This document shows, piece by piece, positions 1 to 8,224 of a DNA stretch of 64,000 nt. Numbering within the stretch: the first letter of the stretch is position 1; every line of letters begins with the position of its first letter. The translations under genes and the position numbers were made by a program. The DNA is from Chitinophaga niabensis (lineage in GTDB: Bacteria; Bacteroidota; Bacteroidia; Chitinophagales; Chitinophagaceae), in contig JAFIGY010000002.1 of assembly GCA_017849435.1 (NCBI GenBank), positions 62,001 to 126,000 on the forward strand. Direction: 5' to 3'. The notes beneath the pieces were generated by a model. It searched no databases. It saw only the letters and a program-made list of their open reading frames with translations, and was not told the origin of the DNA.

Positions 1-226
1 GCATGATGTATTCAAAGAAGGACCAGCAAAAAATGGCTCCGGCAAATATCAGCGCTATCTTCCCCAGACTGAATCCCAACGTATCATAGCTGTAGTACAA
101 GCTGTACCCGATCATCGGGATGTACATTCCCCAGATCACAAGGGGGTGGGTTTTGGTCAGCATTTCGAGATAACGGCTTTCGAACAATCTTGCCTGTCCT
201 TTATTCTTGATCTTTTCAAACTTCAT
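1..226 (-). CDS. Fatty acid hydroxylase / sterol desaturase family protein (partial, 3' end cut by window edge)
   Basis: About 75 N-terminal codons are visible, beginning MKFEKIKNKGQARLFE at the ATG complementary to 224-226 and running off the left edge. A basic, soluble N-terminus is followed by a hydrophobic stretch (about residues 28-48) and a second one (about 55-75) ending in WSFFEYIM. A W-x-F-F-E-Y sequence just before the first His box is typical of membrane di-iron fatty acid hydroxylases and sterol desaturases, and Bacteroidota proteins of this family start very similarly. The His boxes themselves lie outside the window, so activity and substrate cannot be judged. The gene lies downstream of the deacetylase fusion gene on the same strand, separated by 59 bp. 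Confidence 0.6.
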   Translation of the reverse strand, partial: MKFEKIKNKGQARLFESRYLEMLTKTHPLVIWGMYIPMIGYSLYYSYDTLGFSLGKIALIFAGAIFCWSFFEYIM

Positions 227-285
227 AACTCCCAAATTTTTAGTTCAACCAAATAAACTTTTTGGTAACAGAAGTAGGGAACTAA

Positions 286-2220
286 TTAATTGAGCAATAG
301 TCGGGGTATGGTAACCAATTCGTATCCTCTATATTGCAAATATCGTATCAATTTATCCAATTGAAAATAAAATTTATCTATACGGCGGGGGTCGGTACCT
401 ATATGTAGTAATAAAATAAAACCGTTGAGGCCCGCCGGGCGCTGTTTTTCGTAGTCGATAACGGATTGCAGGATGGCCTCGCTGCTGCGGTAACTTTTCC
501 CCAGTTCAGGATACGTATAGTCGGCATTACTGCGTGTACCCGGCGTGAAATTCACGAGCTGGAGACCGAGGCTATGCGTCCATTGTACGATGGAATCATT
601 GTACCATTCATAAGGCGGCAGAAAAAAATGCGGCGCGGGAATGCCGAACCGTTCCATGGCACGGTACCCTTCGGCCAGGTCTTCCTCAAACTGCCGCCGC
701 GTTACCAACAGGCTATCCCGTTTCCCCCAGTCGCAGTACAACAAATGCCGCCCGGAATGGCTGGCCAGGTAATGCCCGTCGTTCTTCAGTCTTTCTATGA
801 CGGGCGCAAAAGCGGGTGTTTCATAAAAGGTTCCCGTCAGAAAAAACGAAGCGGGCACCTTTCTCTTTTTCAACACATCAGCGATGTATTTTCCGCCGTC
901 TGCAAAATCATGTCCCGTGAAAACCACCGCCAGCCTTCGTTTTGTAGTGTCTCCGCGAGTGATGGCGCTCGCTGGCATGCCCAATCCTGCGGTGGCTTCT
1001 TCAAACAAGCCGAGATCAGGAACGTGCGGGCGTTTCCGCTGCAGTTCGTAATTGTAGATGATATCACCGGTTTCCTTAAAGAAAGGATAGCCGTCTTCTT
1101 CATACTCGTATTTGTCGTCATTCAACACACCATCCCGGTTCACATAGATACTTCCGCTGATCATGAATTCCACTTTGTTCTTAAAGTCGGCGAAATATGC
1201 AACATCTGTGAGGAAGCCGTAGGACCAGCCTGTTTTGTTGAACACACGAATGTAGGGCGGTATCTTACCGCGGCCGGCTTTGAAGCGGAAGAACTTCGTA
1301 TAGCTGTCGAAGTACTCGGCCGTATCATATTTCGGATGCGCTGATTCCGAGGGCAGGGCCGCCATGTAGCGGTAGAGGAACCGGTAATCGTCCGCCGACA
1401 GCTGGAATCTGCGGGCCGGGGGAACCGAGGCCGGGAAGAGCACGGACTGCAGAAGCTGTTGCAGGTCTTCCAGCGGAGCGTTGTTATGCTTCGTGAAATC
1501 CATCGGCCGATTCACAAGCTGATCATTGCGATCATAATGCGCCTTCCCGATGAACACTGGTTTGCTGTAATCGAACGTGGCCGTGCTGTAAGTTGCGGGC
1601 TGGTTGTACACCGTAACGCCATCCCGCACAAAGCGGACGGGATTAGTATGCCGGTTCTCTTCTTCATCCATCGGCACAAAGCGGCGCACGATGCGCATCT
1701 GCGGGTATCCTTTCGCCAGCAGCTGATCGTGGATGGTTTGCTGGCCGATGAACTCGTAGAGGCGGTTGTAGGCGTCGTTATCGCTGACGAGGAACACTTT
1801 CCTGATGTAATGCGCGATGGACGGGAGGAGGTTTTCGGACGAGGAGTCCCTGTACACGGCTGACTGTCCACTGAAAGCACTGTCCGTAAGCATGGGCGTA
1901 TATTTATCAATCCCCAGTTTACGCAGCTTTTCCAATGCGAGGAAAGCCAGCGGCATTTTTACAGTAGAGGCGGGATTGAAATATTTCTGCGCATCCACAT
2001 GGTAGTAATAATTTTTGAAGACAGGCCGGTTCTGCGCATCCCGATCGATCTGCGTATAAATCAGCTGCACCTGGAAGGAATCCGGGTATTGGAGGAGGTG
2101 CTGCAATTTGGGTGAAGCGTGCCGCAGCAACAGGTCTTCCAGGAATTTGTCCGTCCGCTGCTGTGCCGCAGCGATCAAAGTGCATAATATGCAGATAAGC
2201 GTGGCCGATAAACGAGACAT
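286..2220 (-). CDS. Exported fusion protein: class A beta-lactamase-fold serine hydrolase plus NodB-like polysaccharide deacetylase
   Basis: The 644-residue protein starts with a signal peptide (about 1-19). The N-terminal half carries all three class A serine hydrolase signatures: S85-T-V-K88, S146-D-N148 and K329-T-G331. The C-terminal half (about 430-640) looks like a carbohydrate esterase 4 (NodB) domain: a variant metal-aspartate motif around H437-D438 to D441, the H488-x3-H492 metal histidines, LPPYEW around 535-540 in place of the usual RxPY motif, and a late LLLHIG histidine (H606). Inference: a periplasmic enzyme acting on cell-wall or surface glycan, with one half handling a peptide or penicillin-like bond and the other an N-acetyl group. 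The lactamase half could equally be a D-alanyl-D-alanine peptidase relative. Normal length for such a fusion is not known to me. The start is an ATG with no competing upstream frame. Confidence 0.75.
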   Translation of the reverse strand: MSRLSATLICILCTLIAAAQQRTDKFLEDLLLRHASPKLQHLLQYPDSFQVQLIYTQIDRDAQNRPVFKNYYYHVDAQKYFNPASTVKMPLAFLALEKLRKLGIDKYTPMLTDSAFSGQSAVYRDSSSENLLPSIAHYIRKVFLVSDNDAYNRLYEFIGQQTIHDQLLAKGYPQMRIVRRFVPMDEEENRHTNPVRFVRDGVTVYNQPATYSTATFDYSKPVFIGKAHYDRNDQLVNRPMDFTKHNNAPLEDLQQLLQSVLFPASVPPARRFQLSADDYRFLYRYMAALPSESAHPKYDTAEYFDSYTKFFRFKAGRGKIPPYIRVFNKTGWSYGFLTDVAYFADFKNKVEFMISGSIYVNRDGVLNDDKYEYEEDGYPFFKETGDIIYNYELQRKRPHVPDLGLFEEATAGLGMPASAITRGDTTKRRLAVVFTGHDFADGGKYIADVLKKRKVPASFFLTGTFYETPAFAPVIERLKNDGHYLASHSGRHLLYCDWGKRDSLLVTRRQFEEDLAEGYRAMERFGIPAPHFFLPPYEWYNDSIVQWTHSLGLQLVNFTPGTRSNADYTYPELGKSYRSSEAILQSVIDYEKQRPAGLNGFILLLHIGTDPRRIDKFYFQLDKLIRYLQYRGYELVTIPRLLLN

Positions 2221-2260
2221 ACCTTAAAGCTATAAAAATCCGATCGTTCCCCAAAAGGAC

Positions 2261-2268
2261 TATATTTG
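2261..2268 (+). promoter_or_regulatory. Bacteroidota -7 promoter box TATATTTG for the FAH/flavin reductase pair
   Basis: TATATTTG matches the Bacteroidota primary sigma -7 consensus TAnnTTTG exactly and ends 26 bp before the ATG at 2295. No convincing TTTG -33 element is visible at the expected distance. Confidence 0.55.
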
Positions 2269-2294
2269 ACCACCAAAACCACCAAAACAAACCG

Positions 2295-3311
2295 ATGAAA
2301 CTCGTTACCTATTTACGGGAAGAAGTAGACCAGCTGGCACTTTTAGTGAACGGCCAGTTATATGACGTGCAGGAACTGCATCCGGACCTGCCCACTACGA
2401 TGCATATGTTCCTCCAGATGTGGGAAGAAGTGATAGATCTGGCTAAACAGATCGATGCGCAGCTGAAGGCCGGGAAGATGCCGCGGGCTACTACCTGGGG
2501 TGTTCCCTATGAAAGCGTGCAGATCCTCGCGCCGGTACCTTTTCCCACCTCCTGCCGCGATGGTTACGCCTTCCGGCAGCATGTGGCGGCAGCGCGCAGG
2601 AACCGTAAAGTGGATATGATCCCCGAGTTTGATCAATACCCGATCTTCTATTTCACCAATCACAATGCCATTCAGGGTCCCGGTGAGATCCAGTGTATGC
2701 CGGATCATTTCCGCAATCTCGACTTCGAACTGGAAGCGGCCGTGGTGATCTGCAAGCGCGGGCGAAATATCACCGCCGCCGAAGCGGATGAGTACATCGG
2801 AGGATATATGATCATGAACGATATGAGTGCCCGCCTGCTGCAGATGGAAGAAATGAAGCTCAACCTCGGGCCTGCCAAGGGAAAGGATTTCTCCACCGTG
2901 ATCGGCCCCATGCTCGTTACGCCCGATGAGCTCGAGCCTTATCGTATTCCCGCGAAGGAAGGCCACACCGGTAACAATTATAATCTCAAAATGCGTTGCT
3001 GGGTGAATGGCAAACAGGTGAGCGAAGGGAATATGGGGGATATGGACTGGACCTTTGCCGAGATCGTGGAAAGATGCGCTTATGGAACAGACATCCTTCC
3101 CGGGGACATCATTGGCAGCGGCACCGTAGGTACCGGTTGTTTCCTTGAGCTCAACGGCACCGGCAAGCTCAACGATCCCAACTACCAGGAACAATGGCTG
3201 CAGCCCGACGACGTAGTGGAAATGGAAATAGACGGTCTGGGCAGACTCAGCAATACCATCGTGGCGGAAGAATCTGATTTCTCCATCCTCTCCCTGAAAA
3301 AGAATGTATGA
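2295..3311 (+). CDS. Fumarylacetoacetate hydrolase family protein
   Basis: The 338-residue protein has the FAH/2-hydroxyhepta-diene-dioate isomerase fold signatures in its second half: an acidic metal-ligand segment DFELEAAVVI followed by GGYMIMNDMSARLLQ, then GKDFSTVIGPMLVTPDEL and a C-terminal GDIIGSGTVGTGCFLE segment. Enzymes of this family hydrolyse or isomerise C-C bonds in beta-diketo or enol acids using Mg2+ or Ca2+ in the cytosol. The length is shorter than true fumarylacetoacetase (about 420), so the exact substrate is open. It overlaps the following flavin reductase gene by ATGA, implying translational coupling. In many Bacteroidota this pair accompanies homogentisate or other aromatic catabolism genes, but none of those is in the window. 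Confidence 0.8.
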   Translation: MKLVTYLREEVDQLALLVNGQLYDVQELHPDLPTTMHMFLQMWEEVIDLAKQIDAQLKAGKMPRATTWGVPYESVQILAPVPFPTSCRDGYAFRQHVAAARRNRKVDMIPEFDQYPIFYFTNHNAIQGPGEIQCMPDHFRNLDFELEAAVVICKRGRNITAAEADEYIGGYMIMNDMSARLLQMEEMKLNLGPAKGKDFSTVIGPMLVTPDELEPYRIPAKEGHTGNNYNLKMRCWVNGKQVSEGNMGDMDWTFAEIVERCAYGTDILPGDIIGSGTVGTGCFLELNGTGKLNDPNYQEQWLQPDDVVEMEIDGLGRLSNTIVAEESDFSILSLKKNV

Positions 3312-4189
3312 AAATAACGCCCGGTGAAGTAAAGACCAGTGAACTGCATGCCTACCTGCTTGGATCCATCGCACCACGACCGATCTGTTTTGCCAGTACG
3401 GTAGACAGTGACGGAAGGCCTAATCTCTCCCCCTTCAGCTTCTTCAACGTGTTCGGGTCCAACCCGCCCACACTCATCTTTTCTCCATCCCGGCGGGTGC
3501 GGGATAATACGGTGAAGCATACACTGGAAAACATTTACGCAACAAAGGAAGTGGTGATCAACGTTGTAAGCTATGCTATGGTGCAACAGGTATCCCTGGC
3601 CAGCTGCGAATACCCGAAAGGCGTGAACGAATTCGAGAAGGCAGGCTTCACACCGCTTCCTGCGGAAAAGGTAAAACCTTTCCGGGTGAAGGAAAGTCCG
3701 GTGCAATTGGAATGCATTGTAAAGCAGGTGATAGAAACCGGCACCGGTGGCGGCGCAGGAAATCTCGTGATCTGTGAACCGGTACTGTTACACATCTCGG
3801 AAACGATACTGGATGCCAACGGTCGTATCAATCCGCATAAAATAGATCTTGTAGCCAGGATGGGCGCTGATTATTACTGTCGTGCATCCGGAAGCGCCGT
3901 ATTTGAAGTGGCCAAGCCTAATACCCAACTCGGGATTGGTGTAGATGCGCTTCCTGCAGGCATCCGTAACAGCCATATCCTGAGCGGTAATGATCTCGGG
4001 CAATTGGGCAATGTGCATGAATTACCCGTCATTGATGCTGCTTTTCATGATGATCATCTCAAGAACATCATACAGTATTATAGTGTGAGCCCGGAGGAAA
4101 TGGAGAAGGAATTGCACACCTATGCCAAACAGTTACTGACGGAGCATAAAGTAATGGAAGCCTGGCAGGTGTTGCTGGCAGGCAATTAA
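3308..4189 (+). CDS. Flavin reductase family protein (FMN-binding split barrel)
   Basis: The 293-residue protein starts with the split-barrel flavin reductase pattern: LLGSIAPRPICFASTVDSDG, then NLSPFSFFNVFGSNPPTLIF, and later ELHxY-type C-terminal helices. GSIAPRPI and the NLSPFS segment are the usual flavin-contact region of this family. It probably reduces or binds FMN/FAD and may supply an oxygenase in aromatic degradation. This is inferred from the four-base overlap with the upstream FAH-family gene. The length is longer than a bare flavin reductase domain (about 170-210), the extra residues lying C-terminal. A strong terminator begins at its stop codon. Confidence 0.8.
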   Translation: MKITPGEVKTSELHAYLLGSIAPRPICFASTVDSDGRPNLSPFSFFNVFGSNPPTLIFSPSRRVRDNTVKHTLENIYATKEVVINVVSYAMVQQVSLASCEYPKGVNEFEKAGFTPLPAEKVKPFRVKESPVQLECIVKQVIETGTGGGAGNLVICEPVLLHISETILDANGRINPHKIDLVARMGADYYCRASGSAVFEVAKPNTQLGIGVDALPAGIRNSHILSGNDLGQLGNVHELPVIDAAFHDDHLKNIIQYYSVSPEEMEKELHTYAKQLLTEHKVMEAWQVLLAGN

Positions 4190-4221
4190 AAAAGGAAGGA
4201 TGTGTGCATCCTTCCTTTTTT
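4188..4221. terminator. Bidirectional intrinsic terminator between the flavin reductase and DUF4197 genes
   Basis: A perfect inverted repeat runs A6-GGAAGGATG, loop TGTG, CATCCTTCC-T6. The A and T runs make it a terminator in both directions, fitting the two convergent genes on either side. The first A residues overlap the flavin reductase stop codon. Confidence 0.9.
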
Positions 4222-4226
4222 GTTTA

Positions 4227-4952
4227 TCAGCTTTTATTGCCGAATACTTTTTTGAGCAGCTCGGAGGTTCTGGCTGCAGGGTTCTGCCGGATGGCCAGCT
4301 CTTCTTTCGCAACCTGGTCAAACAGTGCTTTCACGGCCTTTTCCGTCACATATCCTTTCAGATCAGGATTGATCTTGTTGAATGTGGTAGGCAGATTGTT
4401 GTACTTCGTCACCAGGTTTCCATAATACTTTGTAGCGGCCGTTTTATTCAGCGCGCTGTCGATCACCGGTGAGAATGCGGTTTTCAGCGCATCCGTTGTT
4501 TTACCTTCAAAGTAATCCGTTGCAGAGCGCTGTCCTCCGCTCAACAATTTCAATGCATCCGTGATCGTCATTTGTTTGATCGCATTCACGAAAATCGGCT
4601 TTGCGTACCCCACGGCATCTTCCGCTGCGCGGTTGATCTGAAGGATCGCTTTGTCCACCTCACTTCCCAGCCCGATGCTGCGGAGCACCTTCTCCGCTTT
4701 CAGCGCATCCGGCGGCAGCAATACTTTGTACAAATCATTCCCGAAGAAACCGTCTTTCTTGTTGAGCAGGGAAATGCCTGCGCTAACGCCTTTCTCCAGC
4801 GCTTCCTTGATACCCATACCCGCTTCACCTTCGGTAACGGAACCGGTGCTGGTACCGGATTTCAGAAGGCCGGAAGCTTTTTTCAGGAGCTGTGCCTGTG
4901 AAGTGTGCAGGACTAATACACCTGCCAGTAGTAACATTGTTCTTTTCAGCAT
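4227..4952 (-). CDS. DUF4197 domain-containing exported protein
   Basis: Starting at the ATG complementary to 4950-4952 the protein has 241 residues with a signal peptide MLKRTMLLLAGVLVLHTSQA. Longer in-frame starts (up to 5021) would overlap the upstream UspA gene's 3' end and bury the signal peptide, so I reject them. The body shows the DUF4197 pattern: GIKEALEKGVSAGISLL, KVLLPPDALKAEKVLRSIGL, NRAAEDAVGYAKPIFVNAI, then SATDYFEGKTTDALKTAFSPVI and a C-terminal basic helix. The family is widespread, periplasmic or lipid-anchored, and has no established function. It is the second gene after the universal stress protein on the same strand (25 bp gap), so the two may be co-transcribed. Confidence 0.8.
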   Translation of the reverse strand: MLKRTMLLLAGVLVLHTSQAQLLKKASGLLKSGTSTGSVTEGEAGMGIKEALEKGVSAGISLLNKKDGFFGNDLYKVLLPPDALKAEKVLRSIGLGSEVDKAILQINRAAEDAVGYAKPIFVNAIKQMTITDALKLLSGGQRSATDYFEGKTTDALKTAFSPVIDSALNKTAATKYYGNLVTKYNNLPTTFNKINPDLKGYVTEKAVKALFDQVAKEELAIRQNPAARTSELLKKVFGNKS

Positions 4953-4977
4953 AGTTGAATCGATTAATAAAAGGGAT

Positions 4978-5805
4978 TTATTCATGTATGGATAGTAACG
5001 GTACGTTGGTGTTGAATGCAATCCGGGAAGTATGGCTGCGTTTGAAGATACTGTCGAACAACCCGTGCTTCTTGGGAATGATCAACAGCAGGTCTGCCGA
5101 TTCTCCCTGTGCAAATTCCAGGATACCATCTACGATATTGGGATGATCCACGAAATGATATTGCGGATGATAATTGTGCAGCATATTGTCCAGCTCCTGA
5201 CTTTCTTCCGGTTTGATATGTTCTTTCCCTTCCTTGTGCACATTGAGTACATGCAATTCCGGCTCAAACTCATCCAGCATCTTGTGGAGCCATTCCTTGC
5301 GCGTGGTTTTTCCTACTTTCCGCAGATCGCAGGCAAACACGATCTTCTTCACAGGTCGGAATGAAGCCTGTGTGGGCACCACAATCACGGGGTAGCTGGA
5401 ATTCTTCACAACATCCACCGTATTCGAACCTACGAGTATTTCTTCCAGCTGGCTGCCTCCTGTGATCCCCATCACGATCAGCTCCGCGCCTTCTTCCCTG
5501 CACACCTGATCAATGTTGGCTGCGAGCAAATGGTTATCCGCGCGGGATTCCAGCGTAACACCGGCTGGCACTTCCGAAACCAGTTCGCTTTTCATTTTAT
5601 CGAGCCCTTCAATGCTCGCAGTTTTCAAATCTTCCATGTTCACCATAGGAACCGCCGTGGGCAGGTCAGGTATGGGAACAATCAGTTCATAGGCGTGGTA
5701 CAGCACGATCCGGGACGTCCCCAACTGTTTAGCAAGGCCAAGCGCATAACGGGCTGCATTGTATGCCGTTTCAGAAAAATCTGTTGGTATAATGATGGTT
5801 TTCAT
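4978..5805 (-). CDS. Universal stress protein, tandem UspA domains
   Basis: The 275-residue protein consists of two UspA folds. The first (about 1-145) starts MKTIIIPTDFSETAYNAARY and contains the ATP-binding pattern G-x2-G-x9-G-S (GITGGSQLEEILVGSN). The second (about 150-275) starts after PVKKIVFACDLR and lacks an equally clear nucleotide motif. Such proteins are cytosolic and bind ATP or AMP during stress or growth arrest. The specific role here is unknown. It reads divergently from lysS. A near-consensus -7 box, TAACTTTA, lies at 5822-5829 on the minus strand. Confidence 0.9.
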   Translation of the reverse strand: MKTIIIPTDFSETAYNAARYALGLAKQLGTSRIVLYHAYELIVPIPDLPTAVPMVNMEDLKTASIEGLDKMKSELVSEVPAGVTLESRADNHLLAANIDQVCREEGAELIVMGITGGSQLEEILVGSNTVDVVKNSSYPVIVVPTQASFRPVKKIVFACDLRKVGKTTRKEWLHKMLDEFEPELHVLNVHKEGKEHIKPEESQELDNMLHNYHPQYHFVDHPNIVDGILEFAQGESADLLLIIPKKHGLFDSIFKRSHTSRIAFNTNVPLLSIHE

Positions 5806-5886
5806 GTTGGGTGGTTTTCCATAAAGTTAGCAATAACCGCACCAATCGGCCTAAGTTATATATGAAAGAAAACCATTGAAATCAGT

Positions 5887-5894
5887 TATTTTTG
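5887..5894 (+). promoter_or_regulatory. -7 promoter box TATTTTTG for lysS
   Basis: An exact TAnnTTTG match places the transcript start near 5901. This rules out the upstream in-frame start at 5892 and supports the ATG at 5952 for lysS. Confidence 0.6.
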
Positions 5895-5951
5895 CACTCC
5901 GTTCAGGACCGGGGCCGGAAATCCCCGTTAAAAACCAGTATTACTCGAAAA

Positions 5952-7490
5952 ATGAGCGTAATTAGCCAACAACAGCTTTCCGAGCAGGAGATCATCCGCC
6001 GGGAAAAGCTGCAGGAACTGCAAAATCTGGGCATCGACCCGTATCCGGCGGCGGAATATCCCGTCAATGCGTATTCCGCAGATATCAAAGCCGGTTATTC
6101 AGAAGAAACAAAAGCGCAATACCAGGATGTATGCCTGGCCGGCCGTATCATGAGCACCCGCGACATGGGCAAGGCGAACTTCGCCGTGTTGCAGGACAGT
6201 AAGGGCCGCATCCAATTATACATCAAGCGGGATGATATTTGTCCGGGTGAAGACAAAACCCTCTACGACCTTGTCTGGAAAAAACTGACCGATATCGGGG
6301 ATTTCATCGGGGTGAAGGGATATGCTTTCATTACCAAAACCGGCGAGACCTCCGTGCATGTAAAAGAACTCACTGTTCTGGCCAAAGCCTTACGTCCCTT
6401 ACCGGTTGTGAAGAAGAAAGAAGACGAAACGTTCGACGCCGTTACCGATCCCGAATTCAAATACCGTCAGCGGTATGCGGACCTTGTTATCAATCCCGAT
6501 GTAAAGGAAGTGTTCATCAGGCGCACCCGTTTGATGCAGACCATCCGCGAGTTTTATAACGGGCTCGGCTACCTCGAGGTAGAAACTCCCATCCTCCAGG
6601 CCATTCCCGGAGGCGCCACTGCACGTCCGTTCATCACACATCATAATGCCCTCGATATTCCCCTTTATCTCCGCATCGCCAACGAGCTGTACCTGAAAAG
6701 ACTGATTGTAGGCGGGTTTGAAGGTGTGTACGAGTTTGCGAAGGATTTCAGGAATGAGGGGATGGATCGCACGCATAATCCCGAGTTCACGGTGATGGAA
6801 ATGTACGCCGCGTATAAAGATTATGACTGGATGATGCGTACCACCGAAAGCCTGCTGGAAAAAGTGGCCATGAATGTGAATGGTGGCACCGAAGTGGAAG
6901 TTTCCGGCAAAACCATCAGCTTCAAAGCCCCCTACCGCCGCGTTTCCATGTATGACGCCATTAAAGAGCACACCGGCATCGATATCAGCGGCATGGACGA
7001 AGCACAACTCCGCGAAGTATGCAAACAACTCGATATTCACGTGGAAGCCAGCTCCGGCAAGGGTAAACTGATCGATGAGATCTTTGGGGAGAAATGTGAA
7101 CATCATTACGTGCAACCTACTTTCATCATCGACTATCCCGTGGAAATGAGCCCGCTTACCAAGAAGCATCGCAGCAAAGAAGGTGTGGTAGAGCGTTTTG
7201 AGCTCATCGTAAATGGAAAGGAGATCGCGAATGCTTATTCCGAGCTAAATGATCCCATTGACCAGCGCCAGCGTTTTGAAGAGCAGGTGCAGCTAATGGA
7301 GCGCGGCGATGATGAAGCGATGTATATCGATTATGATTTCCTCCGCGCCCTTGAATATGGCATGCCGCCTACTTCCGGCATCGGTATCGGCATAGACCGT
7401 CTCACCATGCTGATGACCGGCCAGCCCTCCATTCAGGACGTTCTCTTCTTCCCGCAAATGCGTCCGGAGAAGCAACACAACGCAGAGTAA
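5952..7490 (+). CDS. lysS: Lysyl-tRNA synthetase, class II
   Basis: Charges tRNA-Lys with lysine in the cytosol. From the ATG at 5952 the protein has 512 residues, the usual bacterial LysRS length. It has an N-terminal OB-fold anticodon-binding domain (KANFAVLQDSKGRIQLYIK), a motif 1 region (EVETPILQAIPGGATARPF), motif 2 (FRNEGMDRTHNPEFTVMEMY) and motif 3 (TSGIGIGIDRLTMLMTG), which together form the ATP and aminoacyl-adenylate site. The longer reading frame from 5892 adds 20 residues that overlap the promoter, so it was rejected. It is transcribed alone: promoter upstream, terminator just downstream. Confidence 0.97.
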   Translation: MSVISQQQLSEQEIIRREKLQELQNLGIDPYPAAEYPVNAYSADIKAGYSEETKAQYQDVCLAGRIMSTRDMGKANFAVLQDSKGRIQLYIKRDDICPGEDKTLYDLVWKKLTDIGDFIGVKGYAFITKTGETSVHVKELTVLAKALRPLPVVKKKEDETFDAVTDPEFKYRQRYADLVINPDVKEVFIRRTRLMQTIREFYNGLGYLEVETPILQAIPGGATARPFITHHNALDIPLYLRIANELYLKRLIVGGFEGVYEFAKDFRNEGMDRTHNPEFTVMEMYAAYKDYDWMMRTTESLLEKVAMNVNGGTEVEVSGKTISFKAPYRRVSMYDAIKEHTGIDISGMDEAQLREVCKQLDIHVEASSGKGKLIDEIFGEKCEHHYVQPTFIIDYPVEMSPLTKKHRSKEGVVERFELIVNGKEIANAYSELNDPIDQRQRFEEQVQLMERGDDEAMYIDYDFLRALEYGMPPTSGIGIGIDRLTMLMTGQPSIQDVLFFPQMRPEKQHNAE

Positions 7491-7509
7491 GTAATGTATT
7501 GATCATAGT

Positions 7510-7546
7510 AAAGCCGGATCCTCTTCAGGGGTCCGGCTTTTTATTT
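7510..7546 (+). terminator. Intrinsic terminator after lysS
   Basis: Stem AAAGCCGGA / TCCGGCTTT extended by TCC/GGG pairs, a short loop, then a T-rich tail (TTTTTATTT). It starts 19 bp after the lysS stop codon. Confidence 0.85.
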
Positions 7547-7593
7547 GTTGCATCAAATGATAATTTTCATTAAATTTTACAAAATCTTTCTGC

Positions 7594-7967
7594 ATGAAAA
7601 TTCATATTCCAACCAGGATGGCCGTGGTGCTGTATGCGTTGATATGGGTGTACTTTGGCATCAATCATCTGTTACATGCCAAAGAAATGGGGCCAATGGT
7701 ACCGCTGCCTGGCGGTACTTTCTTTGTAGTGCTCACCGGTATTGCCATGATACTGGCGGCAGTAGCCATCATCTTCAACAAATATGCAAAGCCGGCCTGT
7801 TACCTGCTGGCATTGATGCTGGTGATTTTATCCTCACCATTCACGTACCGGGACTAATCAAGGGTAACCTCATGGCGCCCGGGAACATCCTGAAAGATCT
7901 GGGTCTGGCGGCCGGAGCGATCGTGATCGGGAATGTGATCAACCATATCAAGCAAATAGGGCAGTAA
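7594..7967 (+). pseudogene. DoxX-like small membrane protein, interrupted by a -1 frameshift
   Basis: The first frame (7594-7857) encodes MKIHIPTRMAVVLYALIWVY and continues through hydrophobic segments to YLLALMLVIL, then degenerates to SSPFTYRD and stops. From about 7827 the next frame continues the family pattern as ILTIHVPGLIKGN...ILKDLGLAAGAIVIG and stops at 7967. Adding one T to the run at 7826-7829 restores a single 124-residue DoxX-like protein with four membrane segments, the size expected for this family. This is either a genuine one-base deletion in a homopolymer or a sequencing error. The repaired stop codon sits inside the hairpin of repeat copy A. Function is unknown; DoxX relatives are often linked to redox or thiosulphate metabolism. 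Confidence 0.75.
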
Positions 7968-8012
7968 TCTTTTACTGCCCTATAAGCTTTCGACCATATC
8001 CTATGAAAAACC
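7959..8012 (-). repeat. Hairpin repeat family, copy A (diverged)
   Basis: Perfect hairpin GGGCAGTAA - TCTT - TTACTGCCC at 7959-7980, followed at 7993-8012 by ACCATATCCTATGAAAAACC, the conserved block shared with copies C and D. Read on the minus strand the block precedes the hairpin, which is followed by TATTTG. The 21-bp-spaced direct repeats of the other copies are not at the expected distance here. Two weak GGTA sequences 21 bp apart (8084 and 8105) may be a remnant. The hairpin overlaps the end of the DoxX-like gene. Confidence 0.7.
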
Positions 8013-8224
8013 ACTTCGAATGTACGTGGATTTGATACCGGCTGCTTACCAGACTTCCTATATGTCAGCTTTGAACCTATATCCGGTAGCTTTATGCCGA
8101 TGACTGGTAAACAACTGCCCGGTTTTCTCTGACCGCTGGTACATTTCATTCCCGTATTTGACATTTGATCTTTATTTTCGTCGCCTCGCGGAGCGTAATT
8201 ATCCGCACCACAACCTGTAAAATT

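Noticed and set aside
2358-3377. Long antisense ORF (339 aa) opposite the FAH-family gene
   Set aside because: His/Gly-rich shadow of a real coding frame; the sense frame has clear FAH motifs. The same applies to other long antisense frames over the DPP IV, uvrB and cox genes.
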